From the NCBI RefSeq assembly GCF_013409045.1, contig NZ_JACCBT010000001.1, forward strand, positions 6,324,001 through 6,388,000: a DNA stretch of 64,000 bases, given 5' to 3'. This document shows, in pieces, positions 53,653 to 63,364 of the stretch (position 1 is the stretch's first letter; every line of letters begins with the position of its first letter). The stretch is from Actinomadura citrea (lineage in GTDB: Bacteria > Actinomycetota > Actinomycetes > Streptosporangiales > Streptosporangiaceae). Made by a program: the position numbers and the translations under genes. Below the pieces are notes generated by a model. The model had not been told where the DNA came from. It made no database searches and saw only the letters and a program-made list of their open reading frames with translations.

Positions 53653-53694
53653 GGTTACTGACGAGTAGCATTAAGGGTTACCACCGAGTAGCAT
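53653..53694. promoter_or_regulatory. 19-base direct repeats between fadD-like and fadA
   Basis: GGTTACTGACGAGTAGCAT and GGTTACCACCGAGTAGCAT match at 16 of 19 positions and are 23 bases apart. The first holds the inverted pair TACT GACG AGTA. They lie between the divergent acyl-CoA synthetase and thiolase genes and are likely operators for a TetR-type fatty-acid regulator; inferred. The rest of the 234-base spacer shows no gene. Confidence 0.6.
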
Positions 53695-53778
53695 CGCTGG
53701 TGCGGGTACTCGTGCCGCCGGCAGGGGCGGTACGGGGCCCGACACCTTCACCCGAGTCCATCGCAGGGAGGACGACCC

Positions 53779-54981
53779 GTGCCTCGCACCGCACGCGACG
53801 TCGTGTTCGTCGACGGCGTCCGCACGCCGTTCGGCAAGGCCGGCCCCAAGGGGCTCTACGCGCAGACCCGCGCCGACGACATGGTCGTCCGCGCGATCCG
53901 CGAGCTGATGCGCCGCAACCCGTCCCTCCCGCCCGAGCGGGTGGACGAGGTCGCCGTCGCCGCCACCACCCAGATCGGGGACCAGGGCCTGACCATCGGG
54001 CGGTCCGCCGCCGTGCTGGCCGGCCTGCCGAAGAGCGTCCCCGGCTTCGCCGTCGACCGGATGTGCGCGGGGGCCATGACCGCCGTGACCACCACCGGCG
54101 CCGGCATCGCGTTCGGCTCCTACGACGTCGCCATCGCGGGCGGCGTCGAGCACATGGGCCGGCACCCGATGGGCGAGGGCGTCGACCCGAACCCGCGGTT
54201 CCTCGCCGACAAGCTGGTCGACCCGTCCGCACTGGTCATGGGCTCGACCGCGGAGAACCTGCACGACCGGTTCCCCGGCATCACCAAGGAGCGCGCGGAC
54301 GCCTACGCCGTACGCAGCCAGCGGAAGGTCGCCGAGGCGTACGCGGCCGGCAGGATCCAGCCCGACCTGGTGCCGACCGCGGTCCGCTCCGCCGAGCAGG
54401 GCTGGGGCCTCGCCACCGAGGACGAGCCGCCGCGGCCCGGCACGACGAAGGAGAGCCTGGCCGCGCTGAAGACGCCGTTCCGCGTGCACGGCAACGTCAC
54501 GGCGGGCAACGCCGCGGGCCTCAACGACGGCGCCACCGCCTGCCTGCTCGCGGCCGAGGACGTCGCGCGCGAGCTCGGCCTCGCGCCGCGGATGCGGCTC
54601 GTCGACTTCGCGTTCGCCGGCGTCGAGCCGGAGGTGATGGGCGTCGGGCCGGTCCCCGCGACCGAGAAGCTCCTCGCCCGCAACGCGCTGACCATGGACG
54701 ACATCGGCCTCATCGAGATCAACGAGGCCTTCGCCGTGCAGGTGCTCGCGTTCCTGGAGCACTTCAAGATCGCCGACGACGACGCGCGGGTGAACCCGTG
54801 GGGCGGCGCGATCGCCCTCGGCCACCCGCTCGCCTCGTCCGGCGTGCGGCTGATGAACCAGCTGTCCCGCCTTTTCGAGGAGCGCACGGACGTCCGGTTC
54901 GGGCTGACCACGATGTGCGTCGGCATGGGCATGGGCGGAACCGTCCTCTGGGAGAACGCGAACTGGGAGGGCGCCAAGTGA
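53779..54981 (+). CDS. fadA: acetyl-CoA acyltransferase (thiolase)
   Basis: Last enzyme of the beta-oxidation cycle, cleaving 3-ketoacyl-CoA with CoA. The 400-residue product has the nucleophilic cysteine in DRMCAGAMTAV (residue 96), NEAFAVQ, the GGAIALGHPLASSG histidine and TTMCVGMGMGGT cysteine, all complete. The GTG at 53779 follows AGGGAGGACGACCC. The stop overlaps the next start (GTGA), so fadA and fadB are translated together. Divergent from an acyl-CoA synthetase; two near-identical repeats between them suggest shared repression. Confidence 0.95.
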   Translation: MPRTARDVVFVDGVRTPFGKAGPKGLYAQTRADDMVVRAIRELMRRNPSLPPERVDEVAVAATTQIGDQGLTIGRSAAVLAGLPKSVPGFAVDRMCAGAMTAVTTTGAGIAFGSYDVAIAGGVEHMGRHPMGEGVDPNPRFLADKLVDPSALVMGSTAENLHDRFPGITKERADAYAVRSQRKVAEAYAAGRIQPDLVPTAVRSAEQGWGLATEDEPPRPGTTKESLAALKTPFRVHGNVTAGNAAGLNDGATACLLAAEDVARELGLAPRMRLVDFAFAGVEPEVMGVGPVPATEKLLARNALTMDDIGLIEINEAFAVQVLAFLEHFKIADDDARVNPWGGAIALGHPLASSGVRLMNQLSRLFEERTDVRFGLTTMCVGMGMGGTVLWENANWEGAK

Positions 54982-57059
54982 ACCCCGACATCTTCAAGGA
55001 CGAGGTCGTCACGCACGCGCGCGTACGCGACGTGACGCTGCCCTACGGCGCGGGCACGCTCGCGCTCATCACGCTCGACAACGGCTTCGACCACACCAAG
55101 CCCAACACGTTCGGTCCGGGCGGCCTCGCCGAGCTGAACGCCGCGCTCGACGAGGTCGCCGCCCGCGACGACATCGCGGCCGTCGGCGTCACCGGCAAGC
55201 CGTTCATCTTCGCCGTCGGCGCCGACCTCAAGGGCGTCCCGCTGATCCGGCGGCGCGAGGACGCCGCGGCCATCGGCAGGCTCGGCCACGACGTGTTCCG
55301 CCGCCTCGGCGAGATGGGCGTCCCGTCCTTCGCCTACTACAACGGCGCGGCGATGGGCGGCGGCGTCGAGATCGGCCTGCACTGCTCCTACCGGACGGTG
55401 TCGGGCGGCGTCCCGGCGTTCGCGCTGCCCGAGGCGTTCCTCGGCCTCGTGCCCGGCTGGGGCGGCACCTACCTGCTGCCGAACCTGATCGGCGCGGAGA
55501 AGGCGCTCAAGGTCGTCATCGACAACCCCATGGCCCAGAACCGGATGCTCAAGGGCGCGCAGGCCTACGAGCTGGGCATCGCCGACGCGATCTTCGACTC
55601 GGCCGACTTCCTGGAGGAGTCCCTCGCCTGGACGGCCCGGGTGCTCAAGGGCGAGATCACCGTCCGGCGCCCCGAGGTCGACAGGGGCAAGGCGTGGGAC
55701 GACGCCGTCGCGATGGCCCGCTGGAACGTCGAGGGCAAGCTGCACGGCGCGGCCCCGTCCTACACGCGGGCGGTGGACCTGGTCGCCGCCGCCAAGGACC
55801 GCACCCGCGACGAGGGCTTCGCCGCCGAGGACGAGGCCCTCGCCGACCTCATCATGAGCGACGAGCTGCGGGCCGGGCTGTACGCGTTCGACCTCACCCA
55901 GAAGCGCGCGAAGCGGCCCGCCGGGGCGCCGGACAAGGAGCTCGCCCGCAAGGTCACCAAGGTCGGCGTCGTCGGCGCCGGACTGATGGCCTCGCAGCTG
56001 GCCCTGCTGTTCGCGCGGCGCCTGGAGGTACCGGTCGTGCTGACCGACCTCGACCAGGAGCGCCTGGACAAGGGCGTCGGCTACGCGCACGGCGAGATCG
56101 ACAAGCTGCTGGGCAAGGGGCGGCTGTCCCCCGACAAGGCCAACCGCCTCAAGGGGCTCATCACCGGCTCGCTCACCAAGGACGCGTTCGCCGACGCCGA
56201 CTTCGTCATCGAGGCCGTCTTCGAGGAGATGTCGGTCAAGCAGAAGGTGTTCGCCGAGGTCGAGGAGTACGTCTCCGCCGAGTGCGTCCTCGCGACCAAC
56301 ACCTCCTCGCTCTCGGTCACCGAGATGGCCTCCGGGCTCGCGCACCCCGAGCGGGTGGTCGGCTTCCACTTCTTCAACCCGGTCGCGGTGCTGCCGCTGC
56401 TGGAGATCGTCCGGGGCGAGCGGACCGACGACGCGGCCCTCGCCACCGCGTTCGCCGCGGGCAGGGCGCTGAAGAAGTCGTGCGTCCTGGTCGAGGACGC
56501 CCCGGCGTTCGTCGTCAACCGCGTCCTGCTGCGGCTGCTCGCCGAGATCGTCAAGACGGTGGACGAGGGCACGCCGATCGAGACCGCCGAGCGCGCCGCC
56601 GCCCCGCTCGGCCTGCCGATGCCGCCGTTCGTGCTGATGGGGCTGGTCGGCCCGGCGATCGCGCTGCACGTCAACGAGACCCTGCACGCGGCGTTCCCGG
56701 ACCGCTTCCCGCTGTCGGACAACCTGGCGACGATGGTCGCGGCGGGCAAGGGCGGCGTGTACCTGCCGGACTTCACCCTCGACCCCGAGGTCGTGGAGAT
56801 CTTCTCCGGCGGGACGAGCCCCTCCACCGAGGAGCAGGTCCTCGACCGGGCGCTCGCCGCGCTCGCCGACGAAATCCGGATCATGCTGGACGAGGGCGTC
56901 GTCGCGGCCCCGCAGGACATCGACCTGTGCATGATCCTCGGGGCCGGCTGGCCGTTCCACCTCGGCGGCATCACCCCGTACCTGGACAGGTCCGGCGTCG
57001 CCGAGCGGGCCGCGGGCGGGCGCTTCCTGGAGCCGGGGGTCGCCTCCCTGCCCTCCTGA
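54978..57059 (+). CDS. fadB: beta-oxidation multienzyme: enoyl-CoA hydratase and 3-hydroxyacyl-CoA dehydrogenase
   Basis: Performs hydration and NAD-dependent oxidation in fatty-acid degradation and pairs with FadA as the trifunctional alpha chain. The 693-residue product has an N-terminal crotonase domain (AVGADLKGVP, AAMGGGVEIGLHC, EAFLGLVPGWGGTYLLP with the catalytic glutamates) to about residue 330, then the dehydrogenase domain with Rossmann motif VGVVGAGLMASQLA, NTSSLSVTEMASG, VGFHFFNPVAVLPLLEI, EDAPAFVVNRVL and two C-terminal helical domains. The GTG start overlaps fadA. A clear terminator follows. Confidence 0.95.
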   Translation: MNPDIFKDEVVTHARVRDVTLPYGAGTLALITLDNGFDHTKPNTFGPGGLAELNAALDEVAARDDIAAVGVTGKPFIFAVGADLKGVPLIRRREDAAAIGRLGHDVFRRLGEMGVPSFAYYNGAAMGGGVEIGLHCSYRTVSGGVPAFALPEAFLGLVPGWGGTYLLPNLIGAEKALKVVIDNPMAQNRMLKGAQAYELGIADAIFDSADFLEESLAWTARVLKGEITVRRPEVDRGKAWDDAVAMARWNVEGKLHGAAPSYTRAVDLVAAAKDRTRDEGFAAEDEALADLIMSDELRAGLYAFDLTQKRAKRPAGAPDKELARKVTKVGVVGAGLMASQLALLFARRLEVPVVLTDLDQERLDKGVGYAHGEIDKLLGKGRLSPDKANRLKGLITGSLTKDAFADADFVIEAVFEEMSVKQKVFAEVEEYVSAECVLATNTSSLSVTEMASGLAHPERVVGFHFFNPVAVLPLLEIVRGERTDDAALATAFAAGRALKKSCVLVEDAPAFVVNRVLLRLLAEIVKTVDEGTPIETAERAAAPLGLPMPPFVLMGLVGPAIALHVNETLHAAFPDRFPLSDNLATMVAAGKGGVYLPDFTLDPEVVEIFSGGTSPSTEEQVLDRALAALADEIRIMLDEGVVAAPQDIDLCMILGAGWPFHLGGITPYLDRSGVAERAAGGRFLEPGVASLPS

Positions 57060-57082
57060 CCACGGGTCCTCCCGGGAGAAGG

Positions 57083-57117
57083 GGCGTTCCGAACCACCCT
57101 CGGAACGCCTCTTTTCT
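57083..57117 (+). terminator. rho-independent terminator of fadAB
   Basis: Perfect ten-base stem GGCGTTCCGA and TCGGAACGCC with a seven-base loop, followed at once by TCTTTTCT. It lies 23 bases after the fadB stop and is the most canonical intrinsic terminator in the window. Confidence 0.88.
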
Positions 57118-57180
57118 GGCTTTCCCCCACGTCACGGACATGCGCGCGTTTCGGCGGATCATAACCCGCGCACAAATGGG

Positions 57181-57201
57181 CATACGGCTGACGGCCGTAT
57201 G
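57181..57201. promoter_or_regulatory. inverted repeat before the APC permease
   Basis: CATACGGC TGACG GCCGTATG: perfect eight-base arms, five-base spacer, ending 30 bases before the TTG start at 57232. Possible operator or leader hairpin; no partner regulator is adjacent. Confidence 0.5.
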
Positions 57202-57231
57202 CCGGACACGGGACGCGAAGGGGCGCCGAAA

Positions 57232-58719
57232 TTGAACGTGCTGCGCACGAAGTCGGTCGAGCAGTCGATCAGTGACACAGAGGAGCCCGAGCACCGGCTC
57301 CGCCGTGACCTGTCGGCGTTCGACCTGACGGTCTTCGGGGTCGGCGTGATCATCGGGACCGGCATCTTCGTGCTCACCGGCCAGGTCGCCAAGGACAAGG
57401 CCGGCCCCGCGGTCGCCCTGTCGTTCATCCTCGCCGCCGTCGTGTGCGGCCTCGCCGCGCTCTGCTACGCCGAGTTCGCCTCGACCGTCCCGGTCGCCGG
57501 ATCGGCCTACACCTTCTCCTACGCCACGATCGGGGAGTTCCCCGCCTGGATCATCGGCTGGGACCTCATCCTGGAGATGGCCCTCGGCGCGGCCGTGGTG
57601 TCGGTCGGCTGGTCGGGATACTTCGCCTCGCTGCTCGACGACGCCGGGGTCACGATCCCGACGGCGCTCGCCGCCCCGCCGGGCGAGGGCGGGACGGTGA
57701 ACATCCCCGCCATCTGCCTCGTGCTGGCGGTGACCGCGCTGCTCGTCCTCGGCGTCAAGATCTCCTCGCGGGTGAACGCGGTGGTCGTCTCGGTCAAGGT
57801 GGCCATCGTGCTGCTGGTGATCTTCGCCGGGCTGTTCTTCGTCAAGGGCGGCAACTACCACCCGTACATCCCGCCGTCCAAGTCGACGCCGGACGTGGAG
57901 GGCCTCAAGGCGCCGCTGATCCAGGTCCTGTTCGGCAGCGCACCGGTCAGCTACGGCTGGCTCGGCATCTTCTCGGCCGTCGCCATCGTGTTCTTCGCCT
58001 ACATCGGCTTCGACATCGTCGCGACCGCGGCCGAGGAGGCGCGGCGCCCGCAGCGCGACCTGCCGGTCGGGCTCATCGGCTCCCTCGTCATCACCGCGGT
58101 CCTGTACGCGGCCGTGTCGACCGTCGTGGTGGGCATGCAGAAGTACACGGAGCTGAGCGTCGCCGCACCCCTCGCGGACGCGTTCAAGGCCGTCGGCAAA
58201 CCCGCCTTCGCAACGATCATCAGCATCGGCGCGGTCGTCGGGCTCACCACCGTCGTGCTGATCCTGCTGCTCGGGCAGAGCCGCATCTTCTTCGCGATGG
58301 GCCGCGACGGCCTGGTGCCGCCCTGGCTCTCGGCCGTCCACCCGCGCTTCGGCACCCCCTACCGCGCGACGATCATGATGGGCGTGGTCGTCGCGGTGCT
58401 CGCCGGCTTCATCCCGCTCGCCGAGCTGGCCGAACTGGTCAACATCGGCACGCTCTTCGCGTTCCTCGTCGTCTCGATCGCCGTGGTGATCCTGCGCCGC
58501 ACCCGTCCCGACCTGCCGCGCTCGTTCCGCACGCCCTGGGTGCCGGTCATCCCGATCCTGTCCGTGCTGGCCTGCCTGTTCGTGATGATCAACCTGCCGG
58601 TGGAGACCTGGCTGCGGTTCCTCGCCTGGATGGTCGTCGGCGGTGTCGTCTACGCCGGCTACGGGTACCGGCACAGCAAGGTGGGTCGGCGCGCGGAGCA
58701 CATCTCCTCCAAGTCCTGA
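57232..58719 (+). CDS. APC-family cationic amino-acid permease
   Basis: A 495-residue secondary transporter with about twelve to fourteen helices. The N-terminus LRTKSVEQSISDTEEPEHRL is the strongly conserved opening of this actinobacterial/Firmicute subgroup (YfnA/CAT-like), which supports the TTG start at 57232 preceded by GAAGGGGCGCC. Helix 1 GVIIGTGIFVLTG, GPAVALSFILAAVVCGLAAL and AYIGFDIVATAAEEARRPQRDLP (in part: IGFDIVATAAEEARRPQR) are APC signatures. Exact substrate unknown; amino acid import or exchange is expected. Confidence 0.9.
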   Translation: MNVLRTKSVEQSISDTEEPEHRLRRDLSAFDLTVFGVGVIIGTGIFVLTGQVAKDKAGPAVALSFILAAVVCGLAALCYAEFASTVPVAGSAYTFSYATIGEFPAWIIGWDLILEMALGAAVVSVGWSGYFASLLDDAGVTIPTALAAPPGEGGTVNIPAICLVLAVTALLVLGVKISSRVNAVVVSVKVAIVLLVIFAGLFFVKGGNYHPYIPPSKSTPDVEGLKAPLIQVLFGSAPVSYGWLGIFSAVAIVFFAYIGFDIVATAAEEARRPQRDLPVGLIGSLVITAVLYAAVSTVVVGMQKYTELSVAAPLADAFKAVGKPAFATIISIGAVVGLTTVVLILLLGQSRIFFAMGRDGLVPPWLSAVHPRFGTPYRATIMMGVVVAVLAGFIPLAELAELVNIGTLFAFLVVSIAVVILRRTRPDLPRSFRTPWVPVIPILSVLACLFVMINLPVETWLRFLAWMVVGGVVYAGYGYRHSKVGRRAEHISSKS

Positions 58720-58729
58720 CACTCCTCCG

Positions 58730-58747
58730 CCGTGATGGGACTCACGG
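58730..58747 (+). terminator. short hairpin after the APC permease
   Basis: CCGTGA TGGGAC TCACGG, with outer GACAC and GTGTC able to extend it, beginning 10 bases after the permease stop. Followed by TGTCCTTTC rather than a clean T-run, so termination is likely but not certain. Confidence 0.45.
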
Positions 58748-58774
58748 TGTCCTTTCGACCGACGGGTGTGCACA

Positions 58775-60133
58775 ATGGCGCGCATGGCACCTCCAGCGCG
58801 CGTCGCGGTGATCGGGTCGGGCCCGGCGGGGATCTACGCCGCCGAGGCCCTGGTGAAGCAGGCCGGCGACGACGTGCGGGTGGACGTCTTCGACCGGCTC
58901 CCGACGCCGTACGGGCTGGTGCGCTACGGCGTCGCGCCCGACCACACCTCGATCAAGTCGATCGCCCGGTACCTGCAGCGGGTGCTGGAGAACCCGGCGG
59001 TCCGGTTCTTCGGGTGCGTCGAGCTCGGCCGCGACGTGACCCGCGGCGACCTGCTGGAGTGCTACGACGCCGTCGTCTACTCGACCGGCGCGATGGTCGA
59101 CCGGCACATGCGGATCCCCGGCGAGGACCTGCCCGGCAGCATCGCCGCCACCGACTTCGTCAACTGGTACTGCGGGCACCCCGACGCCGCCGACCACGAG
59201 TTCGACCTGTCGGTCGAGGAGGCCGCGGTGGTCGGCGTCGGGAACGTCGCCGTCGACGTCGTGCGGATCCTCGCCAAGACGGCCGCCGAGCTGCGCGCCA
59301 CCGACGTCCCCGAGCAGGTGATCGAGGCGCTGTCGCGCAGCCGGGTCCGGCGCATCCACATGATCGGGCGACGCGGGCCGGCGCAGGCGAAGTTCACCAC
59401 CAAGGAGGCGCGCGAGCTGGGCGAGCTGCCCAGCGCGAGCATCCACGTCAGCCCCCGGGACATGGAGCTCGACCCGGCGAGCGCCGAGCTGGCCGAGAGC
59501 GACCGGCACGTCCGCGGCAACATCAAGGCGCTGAGCGCCTGGACGGGCGATCCCGCCGCCGACCGCGCCCGCCACATCGACGTGCGGTTCTGGCGTGCCC
59601 CCGTCGAGATCCTCGGGGCCGACCGGGTCGAGGGCCTCAGGCTGGAGAGGACCCGGCTGGACGAGTCGGGCCGCGTCACCGGAACCGGCGAGTTCGAGAC
59701 GCTGCCGGTCGGCCTGGTCCTGCGGTCCGTCGGCTACCAGAGCGTCCCGCTGGAGGGCGTCCCGTTCGACGAGCGCTCCTTCGTCGTCCCGAACGAGGGC
59801 GGCCGCGTCGTCGGCCCGGACGGCGCCTTCGTGCCCCGCGAGTACGTCGCCGGCTGGATCAAGCGCGGGCCGTCCGGCGTCGTCGGGACCAACAAGTCCG
59901 ACGCCGCCGAGACCGTCCGCAACCTGCTGGAGGACCTCGCGGACGCCAAGACGGCGCCCGAGCGCACCATCGAGGAGCTGCTGGAGTCGCGCGAGCTGCC
60001 CGTCGTCACCTACGACGACTGGCTGAACCTGGACGCCGCCGAGATCGCCCTCGCCCGCAGCCTCGACCGCGGGGAGCGCGTCAAGCTCGCCCGCTGGGAG
60101 GCGATGCGGTCCGCCTGCCGGGGTCCCGGGTGA
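58775..60133 (+). CDS. fprA: FprA-like ferredoxin/adrenodoxin-NADP+ reductase
   Basis: FAD enzyme passing electrons between NADPH and ferredoxin, feeding cytochrome P450s or iron-sulfur systems. The 452-residue product starts with RVAVIGSGPAGIYAAEAL (FAD), LPTPYGLVRYGVAPDHTSIK (conserved in mitochondrial-type reductases), VVGVGNVAVDVVRIL (NADP) and GRRGPAQAKFTTKEARELGEL (in part: GRRGPAQAKFT), ending with YVAGWIKRGPSGVVGTNKSDA (part: GWIKRGPSGVVGTNKSDA). ATG 58775 is chosen among closely spaced in-frame starts (58766 GTG, 58784 ATG). It stands alone; no ferredoxin or P450 gene is nearby. Confidence 0.92.
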   Translation: MARMAPPARVAVIGSGPAGIYAAEALVKQAGDDVRVDVFDRLPTPYGLVRYGVAPDHTSIKSIARYLQRVLENPAVRFFGCVELGRDVTRGDLLECYDAVVYSTGAMVDRHMRIPGEDLPGSIAATDFVNWYCGHPDAADHEFDLSVEEAAVVGVGNVAVDVVRILAKTAAELRATDVPEQVIEALSRSRVRRIHMIGRRGPAQAKFTTKEARELGELPSASIHVSPRDMELDPASAELAESDRHVRGNIKALSAWTGDPAADRARHIDVRFWRAPVEILGADRVEGLRLERTRLDESGRVTGTGEFETLPVGLVLRSVGYQSVPLEGVPFDERSFVVPNEGGRVVGPDGAFVPREYVAGWIKRGPSGVVGTNKSDAAETVRNLLEDLADAKTAPERTIEELLESRELPVVTYDDWLNLDAAEIALARSLDRGERVKLARWEAMRSACRGPG

Positions 60134-60197
60134 TCCCCTCGAACTCCCCGCCGGGAAACTAGTGACGGAAAGGTGACCTGGACGCTACGGTGCGCGT

Positions 60198-60563
60198 GTG
60201 ACCGGCGGTCCTGAACTGTACGGGTTCCCCCCACCCGAGACGGTCCCCGACCTCAGGTGGCTAGGACCCGACTACGTCTCCGTACTCGTGTACGACCTGA
60301 CGCTGGGTCTCCTGCGCCAGGATCCGCGGACGTCCGTCATGGGCGTGCGGTGCGAGGGCGCGCCCCGGCTCGCGCCCTCGGTCGACCCCGCGGGCGTCAT
60401 CCGCGCGCACGACGCCTGCTTCCCGCTCCAGGTCTACGTCCAGGACGGCGCGGGGCGCCCCTGGTGCCTGCGCGGGCGATGGACGTACTCGGGACGCGAG
60501 CTCGGCACGTCCGCCGCGTCCATCACCCACGCGTGGCGGCTGCTGTCCGCGGAAGGCGCCTAG
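60198..60563 (+). CDS. hypothetical protein
   Basis: A 121-residue soluble protein with no recognised domain. The GTG at 60198 has no ribosome site and lies right after TACGGT, a -10-like hexamer, so it may be leaderless. The C-terminal half ([25 protein letters not shown] and [13 protein letters not shown]; in part: [17 protein letters not shown]) looks like a small beta-rich domain. The last four bases overlap the dxs stop on the other strand. Nothing more can be said. Confidence 0.6.
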   Translation: MTGGPELYGFPPPETVPDLRWLGPDYVSVLVYDLTLGLLRQDPRTSVMGVRCEGAPRLAPSVDPAGVIRAHDACFPLQVYVQDGAGRPWCLRGRWTYSGRELGTSAASITHAWRLLSAEGA

Positions 60564-62482
60564 GAACGCTCCTCCGAGGCGGCGGGCTCGTCGGCGTCGG
60601 CCGTGATGCGGGCCACCGACTCGGTCACGTCGCGCGCCAGGGCCTGCGGCGTGAGCCCGATGTCGGTGAGGATCTGGCTCCGGGACGCGTGGTCGAGGAA
60701 CTCCTGCGGGATGCCGAAGGTGCGCAGGGGCACGTCGACGCCGGCGTCGCGCAGCAGCCGGGCCACGGCGTCGCCGACGGCGCCGGTGCGGCCGTTGTCC
60801 TCGGCGACGGCGACGAGGGTGTGCTCGCCGGCGAGGTCGAGCAGCGCCGGGTCGAGCGGCTTCACCCACCGGGGGTCGACGACGGTGACGCCGATGCCCT
60901 GCGCGGCGATCAGCTCCGCCGCCTCGACCGCGGGCGCCGCCATCGAACCGGCCGCGACCATGAGGACGCGGGTGCCGTTGGAGCCGTCGTGGCGGGCCAG
61001 CACGTCCATGCCGCCGGCCTTGCCGACCGCCTCGATGTCGGCGGCGGCGGGGCCCTTGGGGTAGCGGATCGCGGTCGGGCCGTCGGAGACCGCCACGCAC
61101 TCGCGCAGCAGCTCGCGGAGCCGGGCACCGTCGCGCGGGACGGCGATGCGCATGCCCGGGACGAGCTGCAGGATCGACATGTCCCACATGCCGTTGTGGC
61201 TGGCGCCGTCGTCACCGGTCACGCCGGAGCGGTCCAGGGCGAAGGTGACGGGCTGGCGGTGCAGCGCCGTGTCCATCAGGACCTGGTCGAAGGCGCGGTT
61301 GAGGAACGTGGCGTACACGGCCACGACCGGGTGCAGCCCGCCCATCGCGAGCCCGGTGGCGGAGGTGACGGCGTGCTGCTCGGCGATGCCCACGTCGAAG
61401 ATGCGGTCGGGGAACGCCTCGGCGAACGGCGCGAGCCCGACCGGGTAGAGCATCGCGGCGGTGATGCCGACGACGTCGCGGCGCTCCCGCCCGATCGCCA
61501 CCATCTCCTCGCCGAAGACCTTCGTCCAGGCGGGTCCGCCCTTGCCGGTGACGAACTTGCCGGTGGCGGGGTCGAACGCGCCGCCGCCGTGCATGCAGTC
61601 CTCGGTGTCGTTCTCGGCGGGGGCGTAGCCGCGCCCCTTGGTGGTGATGCAGTGCACGATCACCGGGCGGCCGAACCCGCGGGCGCGGCGCAGCGCCCGC
61701 TCGACGGCGTCCTCGTCGTGGCCGTCGATCGGGCCGACGTACTTCATGCCGAGGTCCTCGAACATGGCCTGCGGCTGCAGGACGTCCTTGAGGCCCTTCT
61801 TGATGCCGTGCAGCGCCTCGTAGGCGACGTTGCCGACCACGGGCGCCCGCGGCACCGTCTTCTTGATCAGGTCGAGCGCGTTCTCGTAGCCCTGGGTGAC
61901 GCGGAGGTCGGCCAGGTGCGAGGCGAGGCCGCCGATCGTCGGCGAGTAGGACCGGCCGTTGTCGTTGACGACGATGATGACGGGGCGGTCGACGCCGGCG
62001 GCGATGTTGTTCAGCGCCTCCCAGCACATGCCGCCGGTCAGCGCGCCGTCACCGACGACCGCGACGACGGCGCGGTCGTCCTCGCCGCGCAGCTGGAACG
62101 CCTTGGCGAACCCGTCGGCGTAGGACAGGGCGGTCGAGGCGTGCGAGTTCTCGATGATGTCGTGCTCGGACTCGGCGCGGCTCGGGTAGCCCGACAGGCC
62201 GCCGCGCTTGCGCAGCAGCTCGAAGTCGTGCCGACCGGTGAGCATCTTGTGCACGTAGGCCTGGTGGCCGGTGTCGAAGAGGATCTTGTCGTGCGGCGAG
62301 TCGAAGACGCGGTGCAGCGCGATCGTCAGCTCGACGGCTCCCAGGTTGGGCCCCAGGTGCCCGCCGGTCCTGGAGACCGCCTGGACGAGGAACTCGCGGA
62401 TCTCCTCCGCGAGCCGAGACAGCTGAGCGGCGTCCAGTCGCTTGAGGTCGTCGGGACCTGTGATCGACTCCAGCAAGCTCAC
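60560..62482 (-). CDS. dxs: 1-deoxy-D-xylulose-5-phosphate synthase
   Basis: Thiamine-diphosphate enzyme making DXP from pyruvate and glyceraldehyde 3-phosphate, first step of the MEP isoprenoid route. The 640-residue product shows [16 protein letters not shown], the ThDP/metal motif [40 protein letters not shown], the transketolase-type [13 protein letters not shown] with catalytic residues and [15 protein letters not shown]. The GTG at 62482 (VSLLESI) has GGAGGAG nine bases upstream. It is divergent from idi, which works downstream in the same pathway. In relatives dxs often follows rnd; here it is about 36 kb away. Confidence 0.96.
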   Translation of the reverse strand: MSLLESITGPDDLKRLDAAQLSRLAEEIREFLVQAVSRTGGHLGPNLGAVELTIALHRVFDSPHDKILFDTGHQAYVHKMLTGRHDFELLRKRGGLSGYPSRAESEHDIIENSHASTALSYADGFAKAFQLRGEDDRAVVAVVGDGALTGGMCWEALNNIAAGVDRPVIIVVNDNGRSYSPTIGGLASHLADLRVTQGYENALDLIKKTVPRAPVVGNVAYEALHGIKKGLKDVLQPQAMFEDLGMKYVGPIDGHDEDAVERALRRARGFGRPVIVHCITTKGRGYAPAENDTEDCMHGGGAFDPATGKFVTGKGGPAWTKVFGEEMVAIGRERRDVVGITAAMLYPVGLAPFAEAFPDRIFDVGIAEQHAVTSATGLAMGGLHPVVAVYATFLNRAFDQVLMDTALHRQPVTFALDRSGVTGDDGASHNGMWDMSILQLVPGMRIAVPRDGARLRELLRECVAVSDGPTAIRYPKGPAAADIEAVGKAGGMDVLARHDGSNGTRVLMVAAGSMAAPAVEAAELIAAQGIGVTVVDPRWVKPLDPALLDLAGEHTLVAVAEDNGRTGAVGDAVARLLRDAGVDVPLRTFGIPQEFLDHASRSQILTDIGLTPQALARDVTESVARITADADEPAASEERS

Positions 62483-62632
62483 TCGTTTCAACTCCTCCGT
62501 CGGGGATTCGGTCTCCCCTGGCTCGGGCCGTTCCGAGTTTAATCCCGGTTCGCCCGCGACGCGCCGCAGACCACCCGCCCGGGGGGTGTGAAAAGACTGA
62601 CCCCGGTGCGAGGGATGAGGTAGGAAAAGAGC

Positions 62633-63211
62633 ATGGGCGTCGAAGAGATCGTGCTGCTCAACGCGGACGACGAGGCCGTCGGAACCGCTCCCAAGAGCGC
62701 CAGCCACCATAGAGACACGCCGTACCACCTGGCCTTCTCCTGCTATGTCACGGACACGGAGGGTCGTGTTCTGATCACTCAGCGCGCCCTCGGCAAGCGA
62801 ACCTTCCCCGGCGTCTGGACGGGCAGCTGCTGCGGCCATCCGGGCCCCGGCGAGAAGCTCCGCGACGCCGTGCTCCGGCGATTGCGGGACGAGCTGGACA
62901 TCCAGGACGCAACACTCACCACCGTCCTGCCCCGGTTCCACTACCGGGCCGTGGCCGAGGACGGGACGGTCGAGCACGAGCGCTGCCCGGTCGTGCGCGC
63001 CGTCGTCCCCCCGGACAGGGCCGTCCACCCGAATCCCGAGGAGGTCGAGCGGGCCGAGTGGTGGACGTGGGAGCGCTGCCTGGAGCTGACCGGCAAGCCC
63101 GAGTCCTCCCCCTGGTACCGGCTCCAGCTGGCCGAACTGGCACCGCTCGGCTCGCCGCTCGACTGGCCGGACGCGGGGCGTTCCGGCCTGCCGCCCGCCC
63201 TCGGCTGGTAG
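62633..63211 (+). CDS. idi: isopentenyl-diphosphate delta-isomerase, type 1
   Basis: Interconverts IPP and DMAPP, balancing the two isoprenoid building blocks made by the pathway that begins with the divergent dxs. The 192-residue Nudix-fold protein has [11 protein letters not shown], the catalytic cysteine in [12 protein letters not shown], a Nudix-like helix [30 protein letters not shown] with the catalytic glutamate, and [21 protein letters not shown] precedes the ATG at 62633. Type 1 IDI needs Mg/Mn or Zn and no flavin, in contrast to the type 2 enzyme of some actinobacteria. Confidence 0.95.
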   Translation: MGVEEIVLLNADDEAVGTAPKSASHHRDTPYHLAFSCYVTDTEGRVLITQRALGKRTFPGVWTGSCCGHPGPGEKLRDAVLRRLRDELDIQDATLTTVLPRFHYRAVAEDGTVEHERCPVVRAVVPPDRAVHPNPEEVERAEWWTWERCLELTGKPESSPWYRLQLAELAPLGSPLDWPDAGRSGLPPALGW

Positions 63212-63305
63212 CCGCGGACCGCCGCGTCCCGATCCGCGCCCACCGGGGAGCGGATCGGGGGCGTGTGGCGCGCATCACCGAAAGATCACTATTCGGCGTC
63301 CGGTG

Positions 63306-63341
63306 TTGACCGTCCGTCCGTCCAAGCAGACGCTTGTTTTT
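63306..63341 (+). promoter_or_regulatory. promoter with palindromic operator before the sugar-binding protein
   Basis: TTGACC (63306-63311) is a good -35. CAAGC AGAC GCTTG (63323-63336) is a near-perfect palindrome lying where the -10 would be and is followed by TTTTT, so it may be a LacI-type operator or a hairpin. LacI-type repression is common for sugar ABC operons in actinobacteria; inferred. Confidence 0.5.
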
Positions 63342-63364
63342 CGGTGTAACCGAAGGGACGGACG

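Noticed and set aside
54303-56960. Leftward open frame of about 885 codons antisense to fadB
   Set aside because: Composition and lack of motifs; the opposite strand encodes a full beta-oxidation enzyme.
60257-62542. Rightward open frame of about 760 codons antisense to dxs
   Set aside because: dxs motifs are complete on the other strand; this frame is Val/Gly/Arg-rich shadow.
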